From NCBI GenBank assembly GCA_006937955.1, contig SSNP01000050.1, positions 2,957,261 through 3,021,260 of the forward strand: a stretch of 64,000 nt of DNA. The letters run 5' to 3'. Below, one piece after another: positions 25,501-36,863 of this stretch. The notes beneath the pieces were generated by a model. That model saw only the letters and a list, made by a program, of their open reading frames with translations, did not search any database and was not told the origin of the DNA. Made by a program: the position numbers and the translations under genes. Position 1 is the stretch's first letter. The number at the start of each line of letters is the position of its first letter. Source of the DNA: Pachypanchax playfairii. Taxonomy: Eukaryota > Chordata > Actinopteri > Cyprinodontiformes > Aplocheilidae.

Positions 25501-28500
25501 TTTTGTAAACCAACAGCTCTGGTAATTAATTTGTTCAGGAGGAAATATGTAATTATGTTTGGACCAATACTTTAAGCATTTCATAAAAAAAAAAATCATC
25601 CTAGTTTTTAATTTTTTACTTTGAACATTAGAAATTTAGTTGATTTGCACTATTAAGAAATCCTCAATTTTTACATAGAACAACACATGATTTCTCTTAT
25701 TATTTGTCTTCACCAAAACTTCAGTCCCTGCAACGCCACTTGTTTAACCAAGTCCTTTGGGTAAACGAGAGACCACCGGACATCTTGGTGAACTCTCACA
25801 GGAGTTTTCAGCTGAAAATCCAATTTCTGTTTCGTGAAACTCGTCCACAGGCAAGATGGCTCCTTTTGGGATTACTCACTTAAACCCTTCAACCACAATG
25901 GCATTTCAGGAACCTCTGAGTCTTAATCACACGTGGGGGTAAGAATGAAGCCCAGGATTTATAGATGGATCATTGCAGGATCTTCAATGAGGCACTGCAC
26001 CAGTATGTCATAGTAAACACGGGGCTGTGCCGAAAGGCAAAGCTCTCAATTTATTGGCTGATAAATCATCATATTGTCACAAATATTTATGAGCTGTGAG
26101 ACTGCTGATACAAGCTAGTGAAATTAGCTTCCTGTGACGGGTTTGTGGACATCAGTAATTCAAGGGTGGTGTTCTCCACACCTAAATGAGCCAGTCGAGG
26201 TGTTTGGGCATCTTTAAGTGAAGGAGTTTGGGCAGATTTATGCTCTGAACAGACTTGAGGGACTGGATCATGCTTGATATCCACCTCAAGGAGCTGGAGG
26301 AAGTCTGACCAGCTGTGCTTTGACTGCTGACCTCCATGACTTACACACAGATAGGAGTTAGGAAATAGATCGTGGATAAACAAATGAATTACCTGCTTGT
26401 GCTTTTGGTGCTTAGAATTCTATATGAGTCTCATGCTGATATGAAGTTTAAAGTAAATAGAGATTTTGGGTTCAGAGTTTCCCCCTGCAAAGGTATAAAG
26501 ATGAAAAATAAACATTTCATCTTATTTTAACCTCCTGCTTAATGTAGCCACAACTCCATGGTGGCGAACTGAACGGAGCACTTAGCTGCTTTTTCCACAT
26601 CACTGATACTCAAACTGCTGCTTTTTTAAGTTAATGTCAAAATATTTCAATTATTTTTCCATCAAGCTTCTGAAATTGCAACAAATTGAGAGTAACAAAA
26701 GAAGTGAGGTTTGGCTCCTGGTCTCACTGCAGATCCCGTTCATTTCCTCCTTTTCTGCACTTAATCAGTGTCTCAGACAGAAATCTCTAGACTTGGTTCA
26801 CTTGGTTGGGTCTCCTTCACACTGGATGATGATCTTGCTTAACAAAATCAACTGGAAAGTACATGCACATGCACACAATTTTAGTAGTGAGATGATGGTT
26901 TATTATGTGTAAGCTGTGTGTTCATGTGAACCTGCATGGCTTATATAAGTACACGGCTTGGGTTGTATGTTATACAAACTTTTAGGAAATTGCTACTGAT
27001 AAATAAATATCAGATCTGGTTTGTCTAAAAACTAAATTTGTGAGAGAATTAGTGCCACATGATCACCTGCCTAATATCAACGTTAAATATTTTTACACTC
27101 TTCTGTGAACCTTTTCAGCAGCACAACAGAGCTTATATCGGACAACATAAATAAGTTTTTGGTTCCTATGTGCTTCAGTGAGCCTTAACTTAGCTTAAAG
27201 AAGCCATTTCATACAAATTTCAGGACTTTGTGGTTATTTCTGAAGTATTAACCAGTAATATGAAACATTTTATATCTAAAAAACGTTAGGAAACACTGAT
27301 TAACAGACCTTTCAATCTGTCTGCATTAAAATTCGGGTGGTTCCATCAGGCTGCTTCAACAGCAGCTCGTTCATATTCATTATTCGAATTTGCTGGACTC
27401 TGATTGGCTAACAAACTAGCCTATTGGTGCAAGGTATACTGTTTCCTGCCCCGCTGCCCATGGCAACGTCAGACGTCGTGTCTTCCTGTTTGCTACGTCT
27501 TATGCTAACAGCTTTTAGCCAGCAGCATGCTAGGCGTGGTTTCAACTGCGGGAGCTGATGAATACTAACGAACAAAGGAGTTGTGATGAAACAGATACAG
27601 GCCGTTCGGACTCGGGAGAACTCGGGTGTTATCACCACCTGCGTAGTTTGAGAGATTAAAACTGAAAAAGAAGTTGTTGACCTGTTTTCACACCCACTAT
27701 GAAGGTAAGAACACCTGTGGAGCTAAAATATTCAACAGAAACCTCAGAAAAAAATGTTTTTAATGGAACTTTTTCAGTTCTTTGACCACATCTGGAGGGT
27801 CTTGACAACTGCAGACCAGAAACATTCCACTTTATAGTTATAGAACATTCATCTATTCATGAAGCTATTACAGTTTAATTTGTTGCTCAGATTTTCATGC
27901 CTCTTTTTTGATTTTATACACTCTATCACATTTAAACACAATTATTTCACATATTACATCATGTAACTGTAATAAAATGTATCTGTTTTTTAGATTGTCT
28001 CAGTGACAGTATGGCTGCGTGTGCGGTTGGCATAGTTTACTTGACAGGAATGTGATGTTTTATTATCAATCTGTGTCTAAGATCATAAAACTGATGAGCA
28101 GTTCACTTTCGGTAGCGTGCACATGCACCATCATGTGTTTTTCTCCGAACTAAAGCTCTAAATTCTCACAGAGAAGAGTGGATTAGAAGTTATACTGCAG
28201 TGACAAATTTGACTCCAGTGGCAAATAATTAGAGATTTGGTTGATTAATCTTAGAGCTATTTCCATCAAGCTTTGAAGCTGAGCACAATGAAACAATCAC
28301 CAGCTGAAACGCGGACGTCGTGTTTCAAAAAAATTAAGAAACAAGTGACTTTTCGTTCCTCAACAATGTGGCTTGAAACCAGCTAGACACAGATTCATTG
28401 CGCTCAACCAACACTTTATTTTTTGGAAGTAAACGAGGTGGTATAAAGATGTAAAATCATGTTTACAACATCAAATAACTCCCACACTTTGGTCTCCATG

Positions 28501-31500
28501 CAGTGAATCATCCCCAAATCTTTTGATCCTCAACAGGGTCTGCTCTAATAAAATCTTTCTCATAAAAAGAACAACAGATTCTTCTGTATCAACACATTTA
28601 GACTTAAAAGAACCAATACAGGCATTAACTAACACAAAAATACCAACAAACAATCTCTATATGTTTGTTAAGAGAATATGATGTTGCTCTGGTCCTCCTG
28701 CTGAGGACAACGAGGCACGGGGAGACAAAAATGTGAGCAGAAAACACAAACTCATTTGCCAGAGCAGATGGAGGTTTGGACACGTAGAGCCAGCAGCGCC
28801 AAACACTCCACAAAAGCTGCAGGCGACAGTAAACTGAAGGCAGTTGGTTTGTCCATTGTATACGCTAGCAGGGACGTGATGAGACGTTGCTCTGTGTCTC
28901 TTTTGTGTTCACATAATCAACACATTCAGTGTCTGTAGACGGAAATACGATCACTGTCAATAAGTTAAGTTCCCACCTGAGCATATCTTTATCCAGCTGA
29001 TGAATCTGAACATAAACTAATCCACATAATCCTTATTTTAAAACTTCTGCATGATGCTTTCATCTGAGCTGATTTTTATACATCTTCCACACAGAAGTGG
29101 AAACATGTTTGTGTTCACGTGTGACCATTATATACACTCCCATAGAGAATATAAAAAAATAACTCCTTCACATAAAATGTCTAACGTGTCCGCTAACTAA
29201 ATATTTCACCTGTGGAAGACACCGTGCCCCCGGGTCTATCAGGGCTAAGTTACATTTCCGCTTCTTAGCAGGAAACCACAAATTACCTCAGCGCAACCTC
29301 TCACAGATGATTTACAGCCCCAGGCTGAGTAATGAAAAAAATAAACTGGGTGGAAATTAAACATGTCTGTGGAGAATGAATGGCACGTAGCAGCAGCTTT
29401 CTATAGAATCCTAAAGGACTCTTAAAGAACAGAGCAGATGAAATGAATATTAAATAAAAAAGCTTTTTTTTTGCCTTTCACAACTTGCGTTTTCCAGAAA
29501 AAGAACAACATCACGAGTTCGTTAGAATCATCAGTCTGCTGCTGGTCATTTGAAACAGAAATAGACTCCTGGGACTCGACACTTTCCTCTTATACATAAC
29601 TCAATACATCTGACTGTTTTGGTACTTCATAAAGGTTTATGGCCCCAATTCCCCGTCTCTTTAATGACTTATGATCACAGAGACAAATGTGCTCAATCTT
29701 TCCTCCTTTCATAAGCATTCTTCATTCCAAGAAGTCTTTTATTTGGTTATCAATGTTTTATAATCAATCAGGGGCATAAAGTGAATGGATATGATTGTCG
29801 TTATGCAATAAAGACACAGTATTGCAAGCTGTAAATCCTTTCTGCGGACACCAGGAGTCGAGATAATCTACTGAGGTCATGAACACTCAGAAGGCAGTCA
29901 GCCCCAGGAACGGGCTGCATACTAAAAGATCTGCCTTCTTCAGAAAGATAAAGACTTTCACAAGTTCTGCTGATTTGTAAAACGTGATGTTGTTTAACAG
30001 GAGAAAACTTGGAGACGATCAATAAGATCAATGACTTTGTATGAATCGGATCAGAAAACTGAAAATAGACTGAACGTTAAAAACAATGTTCAGAACCCGC
30101 AGAGCAAGTAAATTCAAAAGATTTTTAATATTTCAAATTAGAAGTGTCGCTTAAACAGTTTTTAGAAAATGTTTCACTAAAATAAAATAAAATAAAATAA
30201 AATAAAATAAAATAAAATAAAATAAAATAAAATAAAATAAAATAAAATAAAATAAAATAAAATAAAATAAAATAAAATAAAATAAAATAAAATTTGGGTT
30301 GGGTTTTCCGTTCCCTTACATTTTAAGTATCAGCTCATTTCTTTTAAAACCTCCAACGAGCGACAACACGACGTAATCAACATAAACAACGTACATCTGG
30401 GCCAACAAATGCAGAAAAACAGGAAACTAGAGGACGCACGCTAGTTAAACACACAGTGTTTTTGCATTTGTTGTGACTGTTATGGAGGAACGTGAGCAGG
30501 ACAGCGTCAACCAGACGAGTATTACTACATTGATAACTGTGCATTTGACCTCACACAAAGTGACATTTATTTTGTTCTGTGTACCAGTACTCTGTGAGTT
30601 GAGCCTGAGTAAAAAAATAAAGAATTTGAAAGTGAAAATATGATTTTAAAATATCAGTTTACTTTTTAAGTATGTTTTACTTTTTTACTTTTACTTAAGT
30701 AAGGAAGATGTTACAGTACTATTACTTTTACCGGAGTAGTTTTGTGCACAAGTGTTAGTATTTTTACTTAAGTACTTAACACTAGTACTTTTGACATTGT
30801 TTCTTCTGCGATTAGAATCATTTAGATGCGTTCATATTTTACTCTCTTTTAGTCAGAATGTTTCCTTATTTTTCTTATATTCAGTCTTGTTTTTTCTGGA
30901 TTTTCTGGATTTTTACATACATACTCATATGTTCTCATCTGATCAGTGTTTTTGTCACAACCTTGTTGTCAGTCTCTTTGCACTCAGAGTTTAATCGTTC
31001 TCATCCCACCGGCTCCTACACACTTAAACCACTCACCTGTTTGCCTCCACATAAAGGCTCTGTTCAGCCTCGCTGCCAGAATGTTTTTCAGCTTTTGCTG
31101 CAACTTTTCAGCTCTTCTGTTTCATGTCAAAGAACCTTTCTGACCACGTCTCCGTCTGACACTTGTTTTTTTAGATATTTATTTACCTATCTACCAGATC
31201 AGTTCTGTTGACGGAGCCTCCAGCCCGCCTCCTTCTGCGTCTGTAAGCAGAATCAAGTCTGTCGAGTCAATGCTCAGAGATTTCTGACCTGCGTCCGTTT
31301 TCTCTCGAATCTGGATTTTGAACTTTTTTATAACACAAATACAAAAATATGAACATTCCTGGTTTATTAGATTTTAGTCTGGCACAAATAGAGTAAAAAT
31401 AAACTGACCAATAGGAACGTATTTGAAGTCATATGAATAAAAATAGAGGTAAAATCTAAATAACATCTGCAGATGAAAATCAAGTGACTTCGGGCAGCTA

Positions 31501-33675
31501 ATCGACCCAAATCCATTTCACTCAACAAAATCTAATCAGATTTCAATTTCCAGCACTGGATTGGAAGATGCAAGTATGAAAGTAAATAAACAGGAAATCC
31601 AATTTTGGCAAATCAAATCGACTTAATTAGATTTAGGATTTGATTCACACATTTCTCCCTAAATTTCAGATCAGGGAGCTGTTGAAGACGGACATGTTGG
31701 CGGGTGAAGTTGCAGAAACTGCCAAATAAACAGAAATAAAAAATTATTTTTTCCAAGAAAAAAGTACAACACTAATTTGGCGGCCTGTGAAGTATTATAG
31801 TCATCTATTACAGGTTAGATGAGCCAGTTTACTTGGACTGGATTTAAGTGATTGACACGACTAAATGAAATCTAAACAGTCTTATTTCATTCAGAAGCTT
31901 TTGAATATGTGAAAAACCCCCAGTACTCTGACACTCACACTAAACAAACACGCTCACCTTGAGACGCAGGCGTATGGTGTTGCAGTCCCGCAGCGGATTC
32001 AGTTTCAGTGTCTCTCCCAGGTTGTTGCAGCTGGAACTCTGCTTATGCAGCTCGCAGCAAACACACACATCGCTGTCAGACTTGATCTGGGGGGGAGGAG
32101 GGGAGAACACACATCCGCACTCAAGCAGGCATGCCACACACACACACATAGACACAGACGCATGCATAGACAAACAGAAACACACAAACGCACAGATCAG
32201 ACTTCAGCCTGTTTTCAGAACTCATCATTCCTGAAAATGTTGAGTTTAACCATGTATATGTCCTGAAAACTCAAATTTCACACATATGAGATAAAGATGA
32301 TGATATAAGGTGACCATGAAAGCCTGGATCAGTGCACAACGAGACAAAAAGACTTTTTGGATCAGCTGAGCTTCTTGGGGATGGACTGAGGTAGAGCGTA
32401 CCTCTGATGTGTGTCCCAGATTGAGAGAGAAGCAGGACATGAACTCAACAAGTATGGGTTAATTACATTGGGGAGAAGAGATGAAGAACATTAATATTTC
32501 AGTCAAGTTGTGGTGGTGGTGGTGGGGGGCGGTATCTCTCTGGGGAGCTGCATAAAGAAGTAGTTGGTGTACTTGCTCAGTCCCTCTTGCAAAAGGAGAA
32601 AAGCTGCTTAAAATGTGTAAATGGTTGGGTTAGTGGGTTGGGTGGCTGAGACCCCTCAGCAAACACCCACACACACATACACACTCTATTATAAATTCAG
32701 CTTAAAATCATCAGCGAAATCATCAGATAAGCATCTTATTAAAAAAAGTTTGACTACGAGGGCTTAATTTTCGGATTATCTTGTAAAAGGACATTCTACA
32801 CAAACTCAGTTCAAATTTAGTTCACAGATTCCAAACATGTCGGAGTTTATAGAAAATAATAACATGGATGTTTTGATGATTATTTGGATAAAAGCTGTTA
32901 ACAAAGCACACACGGAGGTTATTCGGATAAAAGTTGATTAAAATAGTTGGATCAAAACATCAGGAGAAAAAAGTTCAAACCCTGATACTGAAAAGTTTTC
33001 AAAAAGTGTGATTGCACTGACACAAACAGACTAACTTCAAATCTGCTGAATTCCTGCTATTGTGTTTTTTCCAAAACAACAGCATCGTACAAAATGTCTG
33101 AAACAGTATTTTATTTATTTGTATTTAATCTGTCTCTGATTTTGGCAAAGAGAGTCGTGATGAAGATGAAAAACACTGATGACTCAGTTCAACCTTCTGT
33201 TCTGAACAGAAGTGCTGACTGTCTGTAAACTTACACTCACTGACATGAAATTTACTGCCTACAAAATAAAATTCAACACAAGCGGAGCACTTTCAAGTGA
33301 TAGCTTGCAGCTTTTGAAGTATAAATTAGAACCTAAAACATCACGTTTTCAGCAGAACGCACTAAAGTAAAGCTCTAAAGTAGCTTTTCTTCCTCATCGG
33401 TCTCTGATACGAGTCGTTTGTATTTGATTTGATCTTCAGATACAACCTAAAATAAATATATGAAAAGTGATAAAAAGCTCCTCCTGGTACTTGTAAATGG
33501 TTAATAAAGAAAACATATCATTTTAGCCCCTTTTGTAAAGTGGGAAATGTTCAGTTGGTCTCACCAGCTGACACTCCTCCAGTGAGTTGACGAGCTGAGC
33601 GTTCTGACAGGAGAGGATGGAGCCCGCCAGGTTGAGCATCACACACACTGCAGACAGCAGCATGAAGAATGTGAT
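19523..33675 (-). CDS. entrep2: ENTREP/FAM189 family membrane protein, C-terminal 699 aa (5' exons outside window)
   Basis: Exons in transcript order: 33675-33565, 32086-31958, 24856-24749, 23813-23653, 22544-22409, 21755-21677, 21606-20830, 20660-20589, 20224-19902, 19726-19523; all GT/AG and in phase, 2100 nt to the stop. The first exon seen encodes a membrane helix (FFMLLSAVCVMLNLAGSIL). Next come a Cys-rich loop (CVCCELH), another helix (LLFSVCALNVISTIVCALA), then a cytoplasmic tail with three PPxY motifs (PPPY, PPEY, PPPY), a basic block RAARRYRKLARIVRSTSDP and the C-terminal block SCTLPPEVQQVVNNIK. Family knowledge: ENTREP proteins are endosomal and ENTREP1 recruits the ligase ITCH through PPxY motifs. 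Assignment to ENTREP2 (FAM189A1) rests mainly on the chromosome-15-type neighbours; ENTREP1 is possible. The 777-nt exon is a long Ser/Pro-rich, poorly conserved insert. Confidence 0.88.
23081..23112. repeat. GGA-rich microsatellite
   Basis: A purine run of GGA/GGGGA units on the plus strand, inside the entrep2 intron between 23652 and 22545. Confidence 0.85.
27195..27775 (+). mobile_element. Promoter-bearing TTAA MITE family, copy A
   Basis: About 580 bp, closely similar to copies at 45357-45913 (same strand) and 51147-51701 (inverted). It begins TTAAAGAAGCCATTTCATAC and shares ends of the type TTAA(A/G)AGGCC(A/C)TT, suggesting short imperfect terminal inverted repeats and TTAA target sites as in piggyBac-like elements. 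The interior carries ATTGGCTAAC (inverted CCAAT box), AACGTCAGACGTC and CACTATGAAG|GTAAGA (ATG at 27699 with a donor just after). There is no transposase. The right end of this copy is degraded. Confidence 0.7.
30177..30293. repeat. (AAAAT)n microsatellite, about 23 units
   Basis: A nearly perfect pentanucleotide array of about 115 bp in an entrep2 intron, ending in AAAATTTGGG. Confidence 0.97.
30590..30790. repeat. Degenerate interspersed repeat with ACTTTTACTTAAGTA words
   Basis: The word TTTTACTTAAGTA occurs twice, with related forms (TACTTTTACCGGAGTAG, GTACTTTTGAC) between. Fish genomes commonly contain repeats built of such AAGTA/TACTT words. Element class and ends are unresolved. Confidence 0.4.
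32087..33564 (-). other. entrep2: entrep2 intron between the membrane-helix exon and the CVCCELH exon
   Basis: A 1.5-kb intron. A CA-rich microsatellite lies near 32133-32150 and a (GGT)n tract at about 32509-32526. Nothing else was supported. Confidence 0.7.
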
Positions 33676-36604
33676 CTGTGATGGAGGAAACAGCAGGAAT
33701 TAGAAACATACAGCATAATGTCATCATGGTGTTTCCAATTATATTCTTTGGACAGTGTGTTTGAAGTAAAATCAGCCATAATTCACAGGGACTTTTCGAC
33801 TGTGTGGATGTCAAGAGAAATCAGTGACCTCTTGCGCTCAAAATATTGTGATGTTGGAAGAAATAAGAAGATAAAATGACAAAAATATGCAGAAAATTCC
33901 AACAAAAACAGCTAATATTCTGTCAGTTAGCATTAAATATGACAGGGAATGAAACCGATGTCCTTCTGACCTTTTAAACTTTGCTGATATGCTGTTACAA
34001 GAAATATGACTAGTATTGTTTTACAGGTCAAGCAGATCAATTTTAAACTTATTGACAGACAAAACTGCATCCCGGGACCCCGTGTTGTGCATCAGAGAGG
34101 AACCTGGAGACCGAAGCAGAGCTCCACCATGACATTAACCTATTTTAAAAGTTTTGGCGTCATGTGATTTTGCTTGTGAAGGACAAAGAGGACTTCAGCA
34201 GGAAGAGTTTGACAGAAAGGTGATTAAGAACATACATAAACAGATGGAGGGGAGGAGAAACCCTCGAGGGGAGGGAGGATGGAGAGAACTGGAGATGGCA
34301 TGTAATAAACAGATGGGGCGATAAATTTAAGTGCTTTTTGCTGCGGCAGAAAATTGAAAGATTGAGAGGCTGATGTGTAGAGCAAGAGGCGCGATTCTTT
34401 AGATGGAGAAGAGACAAAACAGACACTATGAAAAACAAAGAATAAAGGACATGAGAAGAAAAAAATGTGGAGTCCCATGATGCATTGGTGCTAATGATGT
34501 AGATCTGATTAATTAGTGTTTCATTAAAACATGATATCAAGCTGTCTGGTTGATCAGCAGCATTAGAACCAAATGATTCCTTGAGGAGCAACAGTGAATA
34601 ATCTGAGTTTACTTTCAAAAATCCCCAAAACAATAAACTTTATCCAGAACCTGAAACAAAAAACATTGAATTTTTATTTAACTATGAAGTTAAATTAAGT
34701 TTCATTAAACTGTGTTGGTTTCAACTTATCTAATACTTTATTATTATATTTTTTCATAATTAATGAGAACATACAACAATGATACATTTTTTACTTTGTA
34801 AATGTTTCAGGTAACAAAAAAAATGTCATATTTTTCCCTCAATTTCAATTAAAAACTAAGAAGAAAACACAAAAAAAGAGAGAAATTTATAGTGCGACAG
34901 GTCAGATAATGGGCTCTGAACGCTGTTTAAAAGGTTTTAATGTTACAGTAATAATATTTGCAGAAATCTGAAGCTCACTGATGCATTTGGGGCTTCATGA
35001 GCGTTTAACTTGAATGATGCCATGACAATAACTATCACAGTAAGGATGCTGTAATGCACACAGCAGTGACAGTAAAAGCTGCCTCCCTGGTGCTCACGCA
35101 GCTTCAATAAAACATCTCTTTGTTTGCCTTGATGCCTGCTGAGCAAGTCAGACTCAGATGTGAATCAAAAAATAAATAACAACAACAACAAAAGCCTTTT
35201 TTCTTGATCAACACTCAAGCGACCATATCATCCTGCAAAAAAGAAAAAAAAAAGAGGTTTCATGTTTACTTTTTTTTGCATTTTAACTTCTAAATCCCAA
35301 ATATATTTCTGATTTGTGCTCTTTGGGTGATCTGAGGACCCTCCAATGATTTCTCACTACTGAGCTGATTGTCATGCTCGGCCCCACACAAATGTCTTCT
35401 CATTACCATGTAGGATCACATAGCACCATTTAGCAGCTACTCATTAATTACTGCTGCGCTGCCCTCTGCATGCAAAACAGAAAACACACTTACACACAAA
35501 CATACACATGGAGAAAAATGCACAAAGCTCTTTGTTGCTTTAACAGCCAAAACAGATTTACACTGCATGTCATCATGACATGGTTTAGCACTTGCTGTAG
35601 CGAACAATGTTCCATAAAGCAATCGCCATCCATCTCACGACACACGCAGATTAAAGACGACGACTCGGGGTTCTGCAAGTCCTCATAACTGTCACTGGGG
35701 TTAAAATAGTTTAGGCTCGCCTCTTTGTCTCCAGCTCGTTATTCAAACTGCTAATTTTACTGATGGTTCAGATGTGTGGATAAACACACACTCACTAATC
35801 AAAGACCAGCTTCATCTGTGTGACTAACTAAAAGGGCCGGACACAGAAGGTGAATCTCTAACTCCCAATTTTCACTATTTTATATGAAAAGAAGGAGGTA
35901 TTTGTTTTTCCAGGATTTATACACCAACAGGAAAAACACACTATTTGGCTGTTCAGCATCAAATTCTTTATTTAAACTGTCATACAACAAATATTACGTC
36001 TGTTCCTGCTGAATATTAAAGGACAGCAGGTCACAGATCAGCATCATTCAGAGGAAACTGGATGATGAAGCAGCCAATTATTTCACTACAAACTTTCATT
36101 ATTTTATTTAAGGGCAATAAATAAAAAAATAATAACATATCAAAGGAAACAATGCAGAAAGGGAAGAAACAAGTGTATCATTACAGATAAATTCAAATAT
36201 TTACATTGTACAAATTATTATGTTTAACAAACTGATAAGAAAATATCCCTTTCTTTATGTCTATTGTTGCTTCATCAACTAAAAAAAAGGTGACATTTAA
36301 ATAAACACATAACTATATGTATAAACATAAAATATTTTTAGAAAAATTTAATCCAGGTGTTATTTAGATGTTATGTTTGTGAAGATGCAGAAACTGAGGC
36401 TCCTATCTGCTCTGGGCATGTCATCATCATTTTCATCATCTTCTGTAACAAATGCAATAAATAAAAAAGTTTTAATTATGTTTTTGCTCAGAAGACTAAA
36501 ACCTTTATCTAGAATGTTTTTTCTTTAACTGTTTCTTAGGTAAATTGTAAAAAAAGGGGAAAATTGGATGCTACAGTACCAGTTTACATAATTCATCATC
36601 CTAG

Positions 36605-36863
36605 CAGGGGCGGAGCTTGGGGGGGGTTATATATTTTTGTAGAGCATCGTTATTACTCAACCTGCCCTAATAAGTAAAAATACTTGGAATAGTTGAAATA
36701 GTACCGTAATAGATCTTTGCCACTGCTGTCAATGTCAAAATGTTGTATTTGTTTGGTTTAAGGTGCTTTAAAACTGCATTTTTCTGTGTGACATGTTGGC
36801 CACCCCAAAACATTAACAGTTCCATCTGGGCCACCCCATTAAAATTTCCTGGCTCCGCCACTG
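36605..36863 (+). mobile_element. hAT-like MITE, 259 bp
   Basis: The ends are CAGGGGCGGAGCTTGG and CCTGGCTCCGCCACTG, which are imperfect inverted repeats. The flanks CATCCTAG and TATCCTGG agree at 6 of 8 positions, as for an aged 8-bp hAT target duplication. There is no coding capacity. The interior word GGGTGGCC recurs in inverted form, as is usual in this kind of fish MITE. Confidence 0.7.

Larger units (their letters stand above)
24857..31957 (-). other. entrep2: entrep2 intron between the CVCCELH exon and the second membrane-helix exon
   Basis: A 7.1-kb intron. It holds one copy of the promoter-like TTAA-flanked repeat (27195-27775), the (AAAAT)n tract, and a diffuse repeat near 30590-30790. 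No other exon was recognised. Confidence 0.7.

Noticed and set aside
30177..30293. Repeat array considered as CRISPR-like or satellite
   Set aside because: Pure (AAAAT)n without spacers; a simple microsatellite in a vertebrate intron.
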